Positions 1 to 8,717 of a stretch of 64,000 nt of DNA are shown here, piece after piece. A program made the translations under genes and the position numbers. The first letter of the stretch is position 1. Each line of letters starts with the position of its first letter. The notes below the pieces were generated by a model. It saw only the letters and a program-made list of their open reading frames with translations, did no database searches and was not told the DNA's origin. Source of the stretch: JBGSUZ01 sp963677505 (lineage in GTDB: Bacteria; Bacillota; Clostridia; Peptostreptococcales; Acidaminobacteraceae). The DNA lies in the NCBI GenBank assembly GCA_963677505.2, contig CAXXWB010000039.1:1-64000 (forward strand). The letters are read 5' to 3'.

Positions 1-594
1 GGGCTCTTATTTATACGACAAATACCGTACGCCTATTCAGCTTACAGGAAAAAAGAATGGTGTCACAATCACCTTGACTGAATACGATACAAAGAATAGC
101 CCTCGTTGGCACTTTTGCAGGTCAACTCAATAAAGACGACACTTATACAGGCTATTGGAAAAATGCCAAGACTGGTAAAAAAATAGCCTTTAAGCTTTCT
201 CTATTAGGCGGACTTCCTTTTGCAGAGTACAACCATCGCTATGGTATTCTCGGTATTGAGAATGATCAAGAGGTGGAAACCTATGTTTCTAACCTTCAAA
301 AATATGTAGTCAAAGATGATAAAGTTGCCCTTTCTAAAGTTGATACAGTATCCTGTTTCCTTCTATAACGATGGCAATAGCATTGTTATGAAAAATGAAA
401 GGATTTTGTGAAAAACTACAGCCGACTTATGACTCCTGCATTAAAAAAAAGACCTTTCCTCGGCATATACACAATATCTGTTTGCCAACGGAAATGGTCT
501 CATGTTTGGTTCTAATATTCATAACGTCTGGATCACAGGTGTTGAAAATTCTAAAGGTAAGGTTGCGTTAAAAATCTTCAGCTTTAACCAGTAA
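1..594 (+). pseudogene. Frameshifted uncharacterised gene, 5' end outside window
   Basis: Coding sequence can be followed on the plus strand in at least three frames. One segment reads ...GSYLYDKYRTPIQLTG..., the next ...GTFAGQLNKDDTYTGYW..., and the last ends ...VALKIFSFNQ with a stop at 592-594. The pattern of short beta-strand-like repeats with GxYxYD, GxFxG and YTGxW motifs resembles secreted or lipoprotein-type hypothetical proteins of Firmicutes, but I do not recognise a named family. The start lies upstream of the window. Several single-base frameshifts break it in this record. Its 3' end overlaps the convergent DUF3842 gene by 11 bases. Function unknown. Confidence 0.5.
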
Positions 595-997
595 TTTCTT
601 TAAGTAAATACGCCACCGCTTCATCTGCATAAGCGGACATGGGCTGGTCTTTGACTCCTATGATAGTGGTTGAACACTTATTGATGGGAATGAGTACTTT
701 TCCGAGCTGGGCTCTCCCCTATGGCTTTTGCCATGGCAGGGCTCAGTTCTCCCAACATGGCATTGGCCATGAGGATGCCAAAGGGACCTACAATCCAATC
801 CACTCTCCCTGCATTAAAAACAATAGCATTTTCTCCTGTTGCCCCCTTCGTGCGCTCCTGCTTTAAGCATTTGAGCCGTTGCCAGAGCATTGGTCCCTAG
901 TGCGATTATTTTCCAGTTGTCCGATGCTGCCTTCAACTTTTCAACGACCAGTTTACCAACGCCGCCGCCCTTGACCATCTATGACTGCAATTCTCAT
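584..997 (-). pseudogene. DUF3842 family protein, three +1 frameshifts
   Basis: Starts at an ATG at 997 (MRIAVIDGQGGGVGKLVVEK) and ends at TAA 584. Three single-base insertions break the frame: an extra G in the GGG near the glycine-rich loop, an extra G in a G5 run, and an extra A in an A4 run. Removing them gives about 136 residues, with ...GATGENAIVFNAGRVDWIVGP... in the middle and ...TTIIGVKDQPMSAYADEAV... near the end. This is the DUF3842 pattern, an uncharacterised small family with a Rossmann-like N-terminus. It lies directly downstream of the cbiMNQO genes on the same strand, so it is probably part of that transcription unit. The biochemical role is unknown. Confidence 0.75.
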
Positions 998-1067
998 TTT
1001 CTACGCCACCTCTTTGCTATTTTCTTCTCACTTACCAGTATAGCAAAAGTTCTAAGGGCTACAAGAC

Positions 1068-1786
1068 TTACAATCCATTTTCAAGTAAAAGCCTCTCATC
1101 TCCTAAGATTTCAGATGGGGCCCCTATTTTGGCAATCGTCCCTTTCGAAAGCAAAATCACCTTATGGCAAGTCTTTTCAATAAAATCTAAATCATGACTG
1201 GTAATAATCTGAGTATGTTCAAATTGAGAAAGCAATTGAATCAGTCCTCTTCTTGCCCGTGGGTCCAGTCCTGTGGTAGGCTCATCTAATATTAAAAGCT
1301 CTGGATCTTGTACAATTGCAGTGGCAATGGCCACAGACCGTTTTTCTCCCCCTGAAAGCTTTTGAGGTGGACGACTGCTTAAATGACTGGTCTGAGTAGC
1401 TTCAAGTGCCTTTATGACCAACCTATGAATTTCATCCTTTTCCACGCCCCTATGAATAAGGACCAAAGGCCACATCCTCATAAACCGAACTGGTAAAAAA
1501 GCTGGTCGTCAGCATTTTGAAAAACAACACCTAATTTAGGCGCTACCTTTTTAAAGGTTTTTGGACTCACTTCTGTCTGCTCGATGAAAACACTGCCATC
1601 ACTTGCCTGCAGTAAGCCGCACATCAATAGTAACAAAGTTGATTTCCCTGCCCCATTGGCACCAATAATGCCTATTCGCTCTCCCTGATGGACAGCAAAG
1701 GAAACCGACTGTAATGCTTTATGCCCATCTGGATATGAGTATTCAAGTTGTTTCACCTCTAAGAGGGCAGAATCTTTTGGTGTCAT
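1068..1786 (-). pseudogene. cbiO: Cobalt/nickel ECF transporter ATPase CbiO, frameshifted
   Basis: This is the ATP-hydrolysing subunit of an energy-coupling-factor importer. ATG at 1786 (MTPKDSALLEV) is preceded by TAGGAGG. Walker A GANGAGKST lies near residues 42-50. The second fragment carries the signature LSGGEKR, Walker B LLILDEPTTGLD and the switch His in TSHD. The frame is lost near 1485, where a T6 run should be T5 (DDQLF-TSSVYEDVAFGP restored), with a further shift a few codons later. All ATPase motifs survive across the two pieces, so the protein is probably functional in the organism. The gene follows cbiQ, whose stop (1798-1800) sits within the cbiO ribosome-binding region. Confidence 0.85.
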
Positions 1787-1797
1787 GATATTTCCTC

Positions 1798-2578
1798 CTA
1801 TCCGATTAGAGACAACCATTTAACGGCGCCTAAATATAAACACACTCCGATTAAGTACACGTATGTCCTAAAATCAAATGGCTTATGGGTTCCGTCTATC
1901 CCATTGTCAGAGCCTCTCAACTTCATGGCATTTTCAATACGAAGAGCCCTATCATAAACTTCTTAAAATCAACTGTCCCGCAAAGGATCCCCACTGGGTA
2001 AAGTGTACCCCTCTATGACTTGGCGCTCTAAGTCTATAGGCTCTGAACAAAGTCAGGGTTTCCTCCATTAGAACGGTCAAATACCTAAAGAGCAGTCCAA
2101 TCACAGAAACAAAAATATCGGGAACTTTTAATCGGAGAAGCCCCTGCACTAAGTCCATCAATACCAAGGGAACATGCCATATTGAAGCGCCACCGTCAGG
2201 GTCAGCAAACTTTTGAAAATCAGTCCGAGGCAGGTAATCCACCCTGCTGAAAATGAACATCCCCATAAACAGAACGCTTTGACGGTCAAAAATTGGATTC
2301 ATAATGGCCACAAAGACGATGAAAGGTTCAATCCATAAAAGTTTTTCCAGTACAATGCCCATAGGCATTTCTAATTTATAAAAAATATAAGCAGGCAGCA
2401 ACAATAAGGGGACTAATCCCATGAGATCGTACTTCCCAAAAGAGGCGACACAAAGAAGGTAGGCAAATAGTACCAATAAATGGGCAGATGGATGTACAAT
2501 TGCTAACCCTTCCATTTTGGGCTTCCAGTTGGCTTGTTTTTCATGGTTTAAAACTTTCTCAAGGGACGACTTACTCAT
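1798..2578 (-). pseudogene. cbiQ: Cobalt/nickel ECF transporter transmembrane subunit CbiQ, one frameshift
   Basis: Starts with ATG at 2578 (MSKSSLEKVLNHEKQ). It contains several hydrophobic segments and the Q-family coupling region (...LTLFRAYRLRA...). The uninterrupted frame stops at 1952 after GQLILRSL. Removing one T there (AGTTTATGAT read as AGTTATGAT) continues into ...YDRALRIENAMKLRG and a last membrane segment, ending at TAG 1798. The corrected length, about 260 residues, is normal for CbiQ. It couples the CbiO ATPase to the CbiM substrate-binding component in the membrane. A +1 insertion error is the simplest explanation for the break. Confidence 0.85.
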
Positions 2579-2597
2579 AGGCTACCTCTCCGATCCA

Positions 2598-2936
2598 CTA
2601 ACCATTATTCTTTCTGTTTCGGCTGGCGACACCAAGACCTATGACAATGGCCATTGTCACTCCAGCTCCCAGTATCCCTGAGACCGATGTTCCCTATTGC
2701 CCCACTGTCTTCATTGCCGTTTTTAAAGCTATAGTCAGTCAGGCAGTAGCGCTGTTTTTCTTGTACTTTGCAAAAAAAGTTATGAACAACTGAATCACTT
2801 TCCAATTCTGCAGTGCCTGTGAGTTTTAATCATAGCCCATTATCTAACCCATCAGGATTTCCAGAAGCCAATAACGAAATACCGCCACCAACGATTAAAG
2901 AAGCTACCAATAAGGTTACTAACTACTTTTTTTCAT
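2598..2936 (-). pseudogene. cbiN: CbiN-like auxiliary subunit of the cobalt transporter, frameshifted
   Basis: This small membrane protein sits between cbiM and cbiQ. The pieces read LVTLLVASLIVGGGISLLAS (first transmembrane segment), then GNPDGLDNG, then a loop with ESDSVVHNFFAKY, then PDYSFKNG and a second hydrophobic segment ending VASRNRKNNG with TAG at 2598. The two-helix layout with an SGNPDGL motif after helix 1 is typical of CbiN or of fused CbiN-like regions. At least three frame changes occur in this record. The start at 2936 (ATGAGTCCGCTC) or at the ATG 15 bases further downstream cannot be decided because of the indels. Its role is to support Co2+ (or Ni2+) uptake by CbiM. Confidence 0.7.
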
Positions 2937-3650
2937 TCCGAGCGGACTCATGTCTTTCTGATTTGTTTCTGAATAGATTAATTCTGGTCTTGCTTGCCAT
3001 AAGAATATCAATATTGCCCGCGGTTACAAGCCCTTCTACCAATCCAATAGCTAAGTGAATCGGTTTGCATCATCATGACAAAAGTACCAAACGGCAACTC
3101 AGTCTTTCCCGACAATAGGGTTTCCATAACAACACTAAATGCGCCCAGTTGAAGGCCTACCCACTACGGCTAATACTGAAGCGATCATTAACCGAGTACG
3201 GTTGATACCTTTTTTTAATAAGGGTTTAAAAATAAGGGGGTAGGCCACAAAGCATGCAAAAAAGCCCATATTAATAAATTGCATCCATAGGCTAAAAGTC
3301 CCCCATCACCAAAGAAAAGGGCCTGAATCCTAACTAAAACTGCGCCTAAAGTAATCAATGCAAGCGCCTTAGGATCCTAACAGTGCTGCTTAGAAGAATG
3401 CCTCCGCCAATATGTCCACTAGAACCCCTGCCCCCCCCCCCCCCGGTATAGCAAAGCCCCTAATCATCTGACCTGCACAGCCCATGAAGGCACCCATAAC
3501 ACCCCTTAATGGACCTGTTAACCTATGGACCTGTTACTTTCCACCGTATCTTTAATTTTACTTGAAGATTTATAAACAACAGCGCCTCTGACCCAGCCCA
3601 TAATGCTGTGCCTACTGCCTGTTGAAAATTAGTGCGTCTGACATATGCAT
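2919..3650 (-). pseudogene. cbiM: Cobalt/nickel ECF transporter substrate-binding protein CbiM, heavily frameshifted
   Basis: The start ATG at 3650 reads MHMSDALI, the conserved CbiM N-terminus whose amino group and first histidine bind the metal ion. AGGAGG lies just upstream. The end reads ...ARPELIYSETNQKDMSPLG and overlaps the start of cbiN. In between, at least four frame changes are needed, and a run of 14 C residues (3431-3444) interrupts the gene. Corrected length is close to the usual 230-250 residues. CbiM is the specificity component of the group-I ECF importer completed by CbiN, CbiQ and CbiO downstream. Cobalt and nickel cannot be distinguished from sequence here. Confidence 0.75.
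3431..3444. repeat. C14 homopolymer inside cbiM
   Basis: A run of 14 C bases lies in the middle of the cbiM coding region in an otherwise AT-rich sequence. It falls in the part of the window with the highest frameshift density. It may be a slippage-prone tract or a sequence-quality artefact. Confidence 0.9.
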
Positions 3651-3669
3651 GGTTTTTCATCCTCCTAAA

Positions 3670-3726
3670 CATAACAAAAGCCCAAGAAGTACTTCGCACG
3701 GAAGAACCCTTCATGGGCTTATTATG
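3670..3726 (-). promoter_or_regulatory. Inverted repeat in the cbiM leader
   Basis: On the minus strand, CATAATAAGCCCA pairs imperfectly with TGGGCTTTTGTTATG across a loop that itself contains GAAGGGTTCTTC and GAAGTACTTC. The structure ends just before the AGGAGG of cbiM, so it could control translation or transcription of the transporter operon. I did not find the conserved B12-box of a cobalamin riboswitch, and no known class is assigned. Confidence 0.35.
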
Positions 3727-3866
3727 ATGTGTTCACGGACTCTGTCAACTATATGTGATTGTCAATGTCAATAAAGTCTTTAAATGCAACGTCTTCATGG
3801 GCGTCATTATTTAATAAATATAGCACTGTAAACCTTTAATTGTCAACGAAAGGGTTTTCCAGCAAG

Positions 3867-3915
3867 AAAAGCTGCCACCCCCATAATTTCTTATGGGAAA
3901 TGGCAGCTTTTTCTT
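3867..3915. terminator. Rho-independent terminator after the subtilase gene (bidirectional)
   Basis: AAAAGCTGCCA and TGGCAGCTTTTT form a long stem with an inner CCATAA/TTATGG stem. It sits downstream of the subtilase gene and upstream of the cbiM leader, both on the minus strand. T-rich tails are present in both directions. Confidence 0.8.
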
Positions 3916-4053
3916 AGTTCAAGGTGGATGGTTGGATGGTTAGTCTATTGTTTCGAATTGGGGGAATCGCATTGTATAAACTTCCAACGAAATTAGTATG
4001 AATTGCCAAAACGAATTGTTTTTGTTGCAGTGCTGCTTTCATAATTGCATGAT

Positions 4054-5680
4054 TTACAAGCTGTTGCCAGTTTGCTGCTCATAAGTGTATGTGCCATAAG
4101 CAGTTACTTGCCAAAGTAGATGGAAATTAGCGAAGTTTACGTTGTCCAGCTGCTGTTAGTTGTGCCAGTGTAAGTTGTAGTTCAAGTCCGTTTGGCTTTT
4201 TGAATTTCAATGTAACAGCTGCGCCGTTTAACGCTGTATTATTTTCATCCACTACAGTTACAGTTGTTTGAACAGTTTCACCTCTGTAGTAGTAAGTGTA
4301 ATCTGTTGCAATAGTTGTAGTTGTTTTAGATGACGTTACAGGTGGGTCAACGATTTGTCCACCAGCCCGCTTGAACAGCTGCATAAGCGTCTACAATACC
4401 GTAACCATATTCATTAGTTGAACCTGCATTAACAGCTGTATTTCTAAGAATTTGTCTCACTTGATCAGAAGTAAGGTCTTTGTTTACTGAACGGATTAAA
4501 CCTACAACGCCAACAACGTGAGGTGTTGCCATCGAAAGTACCATCATATGTGTCGTAGCTGCCACCAGGAACTGTGCTGTAAATGCCTTCGCCTGGTGCC
4601 ATAACTTCAAGACCAGTACCATATTGTGAGAAGCTTGCTCTTTAACGGTTAGAATCTACTGCCCCCTACTGCAATAACGTTAGAGTAAGCAGCTGGATAA
4701 GAAATAGTGCCTGTACCATTATTGCCCGCAGCAAAGCGACAACTACTACACCTGCATTAACAGCAGTTGTACAAGCGTCGTACATACCTGTAGAGTAATT
4801 TCCCGCCACCAAGGGACATGTTAATAACATCCGCTTTAATGCTTGCTGCGTAAAGAACACCTTGTTGGATGCCATAAGTTGATCCAGTACCGTCATCGCC
4901 TAATACTTTGACTGGAATCAAACTCGCATTTTGCATAACGCCCCTGAAACGTTGCCATAGCTTGCGATTGTACCTGAAACGTGAGTACCATGTTTTTGTC
5001 TATCCATTGTATCGCCACCAACAAAGCTTTTCGCCAAGCTCATGTTAACGAAGTTTGTAAGATTAGGATGTGTAATTGTCGATTCCTGTGTCGAGAACGG
5101 CAATTTTCACATTTGCAGAACCATTTGTGATCGTCCAAGCTTGTGGCGCATTAATCATATTATAGTGCCATTCTTGATTAGGGTGCATTCCAAATGCTTT
5201 AACAACATAGTTAGGTTCAACGTAATTAACGTTGTAACCTTGGCTTTGAAGTTCTTCTGAAATTGCAAGACTTGCTTCAGTCACCGCACCATATTTAGCC
5301 GCATCATAAGTGACCAAATAAGTATTTCCCATAGTTTGAACAGCTTCATCTTTAAAGGTAGAAATCTCTGAATCTGTACTGTAGGTACCTACGTTTCCTA
5401 AGGTAGATTCTAGAAGATTATCGACAACTTTAATCCCTAGAGCTGCAAAGGTTTTTTCTTGATTTTGAACGGATTGAATCTCATAACCCGATTGGCCGGT
5501 GTTGGCCTTAATAGAAATAATAAGTTCACCTGTTGTTCCTTGCCCTGATTCAATTGCAGGATTTTCTAAATCTGCAATCACACCCTTGTAGTCTACAGTG
5601 GCAAACGCAGATCCCGTTAATAACGTTGCCGCAGTTGCCATTGCAATAAATAATTTTCCTAATTGTCTGTGCTTCTTCAT
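4054..5680 (-). pseudogene. Secreted subtilisin-like serine protease (S8), multiple frameshifts
   Basis: The ATG at 5680 follows AGGAGTG and begins a signal peptide (MKKHRQLGKLFIAM... ending TGSAFA). An inhibitor_I9-like propeptide follows, to about residue 150. The catalytic triad is visible across the frames: Asp in AVLDTGID, His in KHGTHVSGTIAS, Ser in GTSMATPHVVG, with the oxyanion-side motif NMSLGG between them. After the protease domain a PVTSSKTTTTIATDYTYYYRG stretch starts an Ig-like beta domain that runs to a stop at about 4054. At least six frameshifts occur; the first is an extra T (GIDNTHPNL restored). The intact gene would encode an exported protease of about 540 residues. It lies 41 bases downstream of a 38-residue secreted peptide gene on the same strand, which suggests co-transcription. 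Confidence 0.85.
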
Positions 5681-5721
5681 TTGAACACTCCTCATTCCAT
5701 TTTATTTTTTGTGTGAAGGGA

Positions 5722-5838
5722 TTACTTTTCAGCTTGATGTTCAATTAACCTTGGGAAATCAGCTCTTTCTGCAAACGCTGAACTTGTAGGAACTAATAGG
5801 GCCAAGGCCACAGCTGCCAATAGTATCATCTTTTTCAT
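5722..5838 (-). CDS. Short secreted peptide, candidate signalling peptide precursor
   Basis: A 38-codon gene with a very strong ribosome binding site (AAAGGGGGTGA, 5 bases before ATG 5838) and TAA at 5722. The product has a signal peptide: basic MKK, a hydrophobic core of Ile, Leu, Ala and Val, then PTSSAFA, an Ala-X-Ala cleavage motif. Predicted cleavage releases the 15-residue peptide ERADFPRLIEHQAEK. It is too short to be an enzyme. The divergent neighbour is an XRE-TPR regulator of the RNPP type, and the gene 41 bases downstream encodes an exported subtilase, so a pheromone role (as with PapR beside PlcR in Bacillus) is a reasonable inference. Homology to PapR is not claimed. It could instead be a remnant or leader of the subtilase gene. 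Confidence 0.6.
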   Translation of the reverse strand: MKKMILLAAVALALLVPTSSAFAERADFPRLIEHQAEK

Positions 5839-5913
5839 AACGTCACCCCCTTTCAACATTTTTAATTATTTGAATATTGCGTCTTTTTCATTCTTATCAT
5901 ACAACAGGTTTTC

Positions 5914-5941
5914 AAAAAAAAAAAAGCCGAAGTCTTACGGC
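5914..5941 (-). terminator. Terminator-like hairpin with T12 tail upstream of the peptide gene
   Basis: On the minus strand GCCG-TAAGACTT-CGGC is followed directly by twelve T residues. It lies in the divergent intergenic region 5839-6041, upstream of the peptide gene. If the peptide promoter lies further upstream it would act as an attenuator. Otherwise it blocks antisense readthrough from the regulator side. The stem is only four G/C pairs, so strength is uncertain. Confidence 0.4.
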
Positions 5942-6041
5942 ATTTTTGAACATAGAGTATTTTTTTTATACATTTTTTATGATAAACTGTTCTTAAATAA
6001 CAAAACATTGTAAAAAACCCAATATAAGGAGGTGTATTTAA

Positions 6042-6983
6042 ATGTTCTCTTCCTATAATTTGACGGAGTTCGGAAAACGGCTTAAAAATATTCGAAAATC
6101 TCTTGGCTATACTCAGCATGATGTCACCGCTCTTTGTGGCATTAACCGAGATACCTTGAGACGCATTGAAAGTGGCGAGGGTCTTCCCCGTTATGATACG
6201 TTGGAAACTCTTTCTGGGATTTATAAAACCGATCTCTTAGATGAGCTGAAATATTATAGATACGCCAACCGTATTTACTCCTATTACCACAGACTGGATA
6301 AAGTGATTGCCAGTTTTGATCTAGAAGTCCTCAATAAATTAACCCAAGACTATAACAAGTTTACTGCCAACCAACAAGATCTCTTATTTGAGCCTGTTCT
6401 TTACGACCAATTTGCTTTGTTATTGGAAAGCATTAGCGCCTATTACTCTAGCGACCCTTCACAACGTCAGTTATGTCTTGATATTGCTACCAAAAGTATG
6501 CAGTTAAGCTACCCTGACTTTGATCTTTATAATTATGCCAACTACAAATACAATCTGTTTGAAATGCGAATTATGCTGGTAGTGGCCTTGTCTCTTGCAG
6601 ATGCAAACAAATTTCAGCTAAGTAATGAAATTTTGGATTCTTTATTGAAATTAATATTGAAAAGAGAATTCGTACAAATCGATGATGTACTGCTAACGAT
6701 TAAGATTTATACTAATCTTTCGTACAATGCTTTTATTCTAGATGACTATGAAAAATCTCTTCAATATGCAAATGAGGGCATTGCCTTTTGTAATCAAAAT
6801 ACGAATATGTTTGGACTTTATCTTCTGTATTCCAGAAAAGGGATTGCAGAACTGCGACTAGGAATACCCAGCCACATGGATGCCCTCAGTAAAAGCATTC
6901 ATTTGTTAGAAATTCAGAATAAATTTGAATTGGCAGATACATATAGGGAAATTTTAAAGGAAAGGTACCATATTGAATTATAA
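6042..6983 (+). CDS. XRE-family regulator with TPR-like C-terminal domain (RNPP type)
   Basis: A 313-residue protein starting at ATG 6042 after AAGGAGGTG. Residues about 8-62 form a helix-turn-helix of the XRE/Cro class (FGKRLKNIRKSLGYTQ..., INRDTLRRIESGEGLP). The remaining 250 residues are helical and rich in Tyr, Leu and Asn, with repeats such as NLSYNAFILDDYEKSLQYAN that look like tetratricopeptide repeats. This architecture is shared by PlcR, PrgX, Rgg-like and clostridial Qsr-type regulators, which bind a short re-imported peptide in the TPR groove. The divergent small secreted peptide gene and subtilase are the likely targets. The natural ligand and the operator are not identifiable by eye. 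It could also be a ligand-independent XRE-TPR regulator. Confidence 0.75.
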   Translation: MFSSYNLTEFGKRLKNIRKSLGYTQHDVTALCGINRDTLRRIESGEGLPRYDTLETLSGIYKTDLLDELKYYRYANRIYSYYHRLDKVIASFDLEVLNKLTQDYNKFTANQQDLLFEPVLYDQFALLLESISAYYSSDPSQRQLCLDIATKSMQLSYPDFDLYNYANYKYNLFEMRIMLVVALSLADANKFQLSNEILDSLLKLILKREFVQIDDVLLTIKIYTNLSYNAFILDDYEKSLQYANEGIAFCNQNTNMFGLYLLYSRKGIAELRLGIPSHMDALSKSIHLLEIQNKFELADTYREILKERYHIEL

Positions 6984-7047
6984 CAAATGCTATTATTTCA
7001 TATTTTCTAAACCTATAATAAAAATTTCATTGTTCTCAAAAAACTTC

Positions 7048-7086
7048 GAAAGCCTCCACTCGATGAATACCGCGTGAAGGCTTTTA
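7048..7086. terminator. Terminator between the convergent regulator and zinc-ribbon genes
   Basis: AAAGCCTCCAC and GTGAAGGCTTTT form an imperfect stem around a 14-base loop, with a T-run on the plus strand and A-rich sequence before it. It can serve both the plus-strand regulator and the minus-strand small protein. Confidence 0.65.
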
Positions 7087-7108
7087 TTGATGGTCGTCTG
7101 CCATAGGA

Positions 7109-7273
7109 TTAGAACTCCATATTCTGAATGTTATAAATTTCTAAGTATTCTTCGTCAATATCCGTATTGCACTGTTCACATACACCAAATTTGTTAAGTG
7201 TTACATGAGTATCACCACATCTTGAGCAACACGTTTCAGTTGATGCCATCACTTCAAATAAATTCTTTTCCAT
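7109..7273 (-). CDS. Small zinc-ribbon protein, 54 residues
   Basis: The ATG at 7273 follows GGAGGGGACTT, a strong ribosome binding site, and the frame stops at 7109. The protein begins MEKNLFEVMASTETCC and holds two CxxC knuckles, CSRCG and CEQCN, separated by 15 residues, followed by an acidic tail (DIDEEYLEIYN). Four cysteines in this spacing suggest a single zinc ribbon. No enzymatic domain is present. It may act as a small DNA- or protein-binding factor. The gene is convergent with the XRE-TPR regulator, and no partner can be inferred. Confidence 0.65.
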   Translation of the reverse strand: MEKNLFEVMASTETCCSRCGDTHVTLNKFGVCEQCNTDIDEEYLEIYNIQNMEF

Positions 7274-7376
7274 AAGTCCCCTCCGTTTTTCAGTATTTTT
7301 GTATACAATTATTTAGGTATATGAGGATTGTACAACATCAACTTGCAATTATCAATAGTTTTTTCAAAAATACTTT

Positions 7377-7431
7377 AAAAAAATTAGAACTGACGCTCCA
7401 CTTGCAATTAGTGGTCTTCAGCTCTAATTTT
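7377..7431 (-). terminator. Terminator of the methyltransferase/chromate transporter unit
   Basis: On the minus strand TTAGAGCTGAAGACCACT pairs with AGTGGAGCGTCAGTTCTAA around a short AATTGCA-type loop and is followed by T7. It lies 16 bases after the stop of the methyltransferase gene. Confidence 0.85.
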
Positions 7432-7446
7432 TTTGAATAATTCGCG

Positions 7447-8172
7447 TCATTTTATTGTCAAAGTAACCAAAGCAGGACTCTCTAAAGTGAAAGTTGTCAT
7501 TTTAAAATCTCCAAAACAATTAATTGCACTAAAGTCAATTGCCTTAAAAACATGAACTAAGTCGTCTTTTAAAATGGGAAGTAACCTTGTGTGAGCCGTC
7601 CATTTTTCTATAGTTTCGCCAGTACCAAGGGACAATTCACCAATAAAATCAATAGACCCTTCTGTATGGTCGTATCTTCTAATAAAAGTCAAAGGTGGTT
7701 GCTCTCTGATAATGTCAGGCAATTTTTGTACTTGATCTTTCAAAATGCGATCATAATTCACAGACTGAATGACCAATTTCCCCCCTGGCTTTAATTTGTC
7801 ATAAGCATCATTTATAAATTGCCGAACTTCCGATAAATCTTTAAGGTGAACAATAGTGTTCCCGATACAGTAAATTAGATCATAAGTTTCTGGCAGTTCA
7901 CTGATATTTCTTAAGTCCATGGTGTAGGTCTGAAGGTTTAAATTGCGACGTTGACTTTCATTTTGTAACTGAGCTACCATATCTCCATCTAAGTCGGCTG
8001 CAGTGACGTGATGTCCTTTTTCCGCTAAGGCCATAGCATATCCCCCAGTGGCACATCCCATATCCAGCACTTTGCTATTGGGTTCTAACTGCTGTGTCAA
8101 AAATTGAATTTGAGCCTCTGATGGGGGAAATAAATCGTTGTAATACTGTCCAATCATTTCATAAAAATCCAT
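7447..8172 (-). CDS. Class I SAM-dependent methyltransferase
   Basis: A 241-residue protein with GGAGGTGACC just before ATG 8172. Motif I for S-adenosylmethionine binding is VLDMGCATGGYAMALAEKG near residues 34-53. An acidic residue at the end of strand 2 is in TAADLDGDMV, and YDLIYCIGNT is motif IV. The fold is a stand-alone class I methyltransferase of the UbiE/COQ5-like or methyltransferase-25 type. The substrate cannot be told from sequence. It lies 16 bases downstream of the chromate-transporter genes on the same strand, so it may be co-transcribed, and a strong terminator follows. Confidence 0.8.
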   Translation of the reverse strand: MDFYEMIGQYYNDLFPPSEAQIQFLTQQLEPNSKVLDMGCATGGYAMALAEKGHHVTAADLDGDMVAQLQNESQRRNLNLQTYTMDLRNISELPETYDLIYCIGNTIVHLKDLSEVRQFINDAYDKLKPGGKLVIQSVNYDRILKDQVQKLPDIIREQPPLTFIRRYDHTEGSIDFIGELSLGTGETIEKWTAHTRLLPILKDDLVHVFKAIDFSAINCFGDFKMTTFTLESPALVTLTIK

Positions 8173-8188
8173 AAGGTCACCTCCCTGA

Positions 8189-8717
8189 TTATTTAAAAAA
8201 TATAAAGCCTAGGCCGCCACATATAATCATCATCCAATGAGATTTTCCCTTCACCTTCCACAGCCAAAGGGCTGCAATGAGAGCAATAATAACACTCCCT
8301 ATACTTTTTTGAACATACTGAGCCGTACCCACCCCTGCACTTAAAATTAATGCCAGTACCAATGGATTCAGGGTTTTAAAAATCGACTTTAACATTGGTG
8401 CTTCCCTGTATTTAAGAAGTTTTGTAGACAAAATAGTGGTTGCAATTACTGAAAAAACCAACTACCCCTAGGGTCGCAAATAAGGAACCAAATACCCCCG
8501 CTACTTTATAACCTACATAGGTAGCTGAATTAATAGCAATAGGTCCTGGCGTTACCTGAGAAATGGAAACGATGTTTAAAAATTCTTGACTACTGAGCCA
8601 CTGTTGCCCCGTCACAACCTCAGACATAATCACTGGCAGCATGGCATACCCGCCGCCAAAAGCAATGGCCCCTATTTTAAAGAAGGTCAACCATAATTGA
8701 AGAATACTACTCAGCAT
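8189..8717 (-). pseudogene. chrA: Chromate transporter, second half-size subunit, one frameshift
   Basis: The CHR-family N-terminal motif is clear (MLSSILQLWLTFFKIGAIAFGGGYAMLPVI, in part; then SQVTPGPIAINSATYVGY). The frame breaks near 8455, where GTAGTTGG-T6 should read GTAGTTG-T6. Deleting one G restores VVVFSVIATTILSTKLLK and the rest, to a stop at 8189. The corrected product of about 175 residues is a normal short-chain CHR protein. Short CHR proteins work as a heterodimeric pair and export chromate. The start ATG 8717 overlaps the end of the partner gene by 11 bases. A +1 sequencing error is likely. Confidence 0.85.

Noticed and set aside
639..866. 75-codon plus-strand frame
   Set aside because: It is antisense to the DUF3842 gene, whose protein motif is clear on the minus strand.
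3670..3866. Cobalamin riboswitch in front of cbiM
   Set aside because: The leader has inverted repeats but I could not find the B12-box or the multi-helix layout of a cobalamin riboswitch.
5722..5838. PapR orthologue
   Set aside because: The AD-hydrophobic-P similarity to PapR C-termini is only four residues long and the peptide continues for nine more residues, so it is not evidence of homology.
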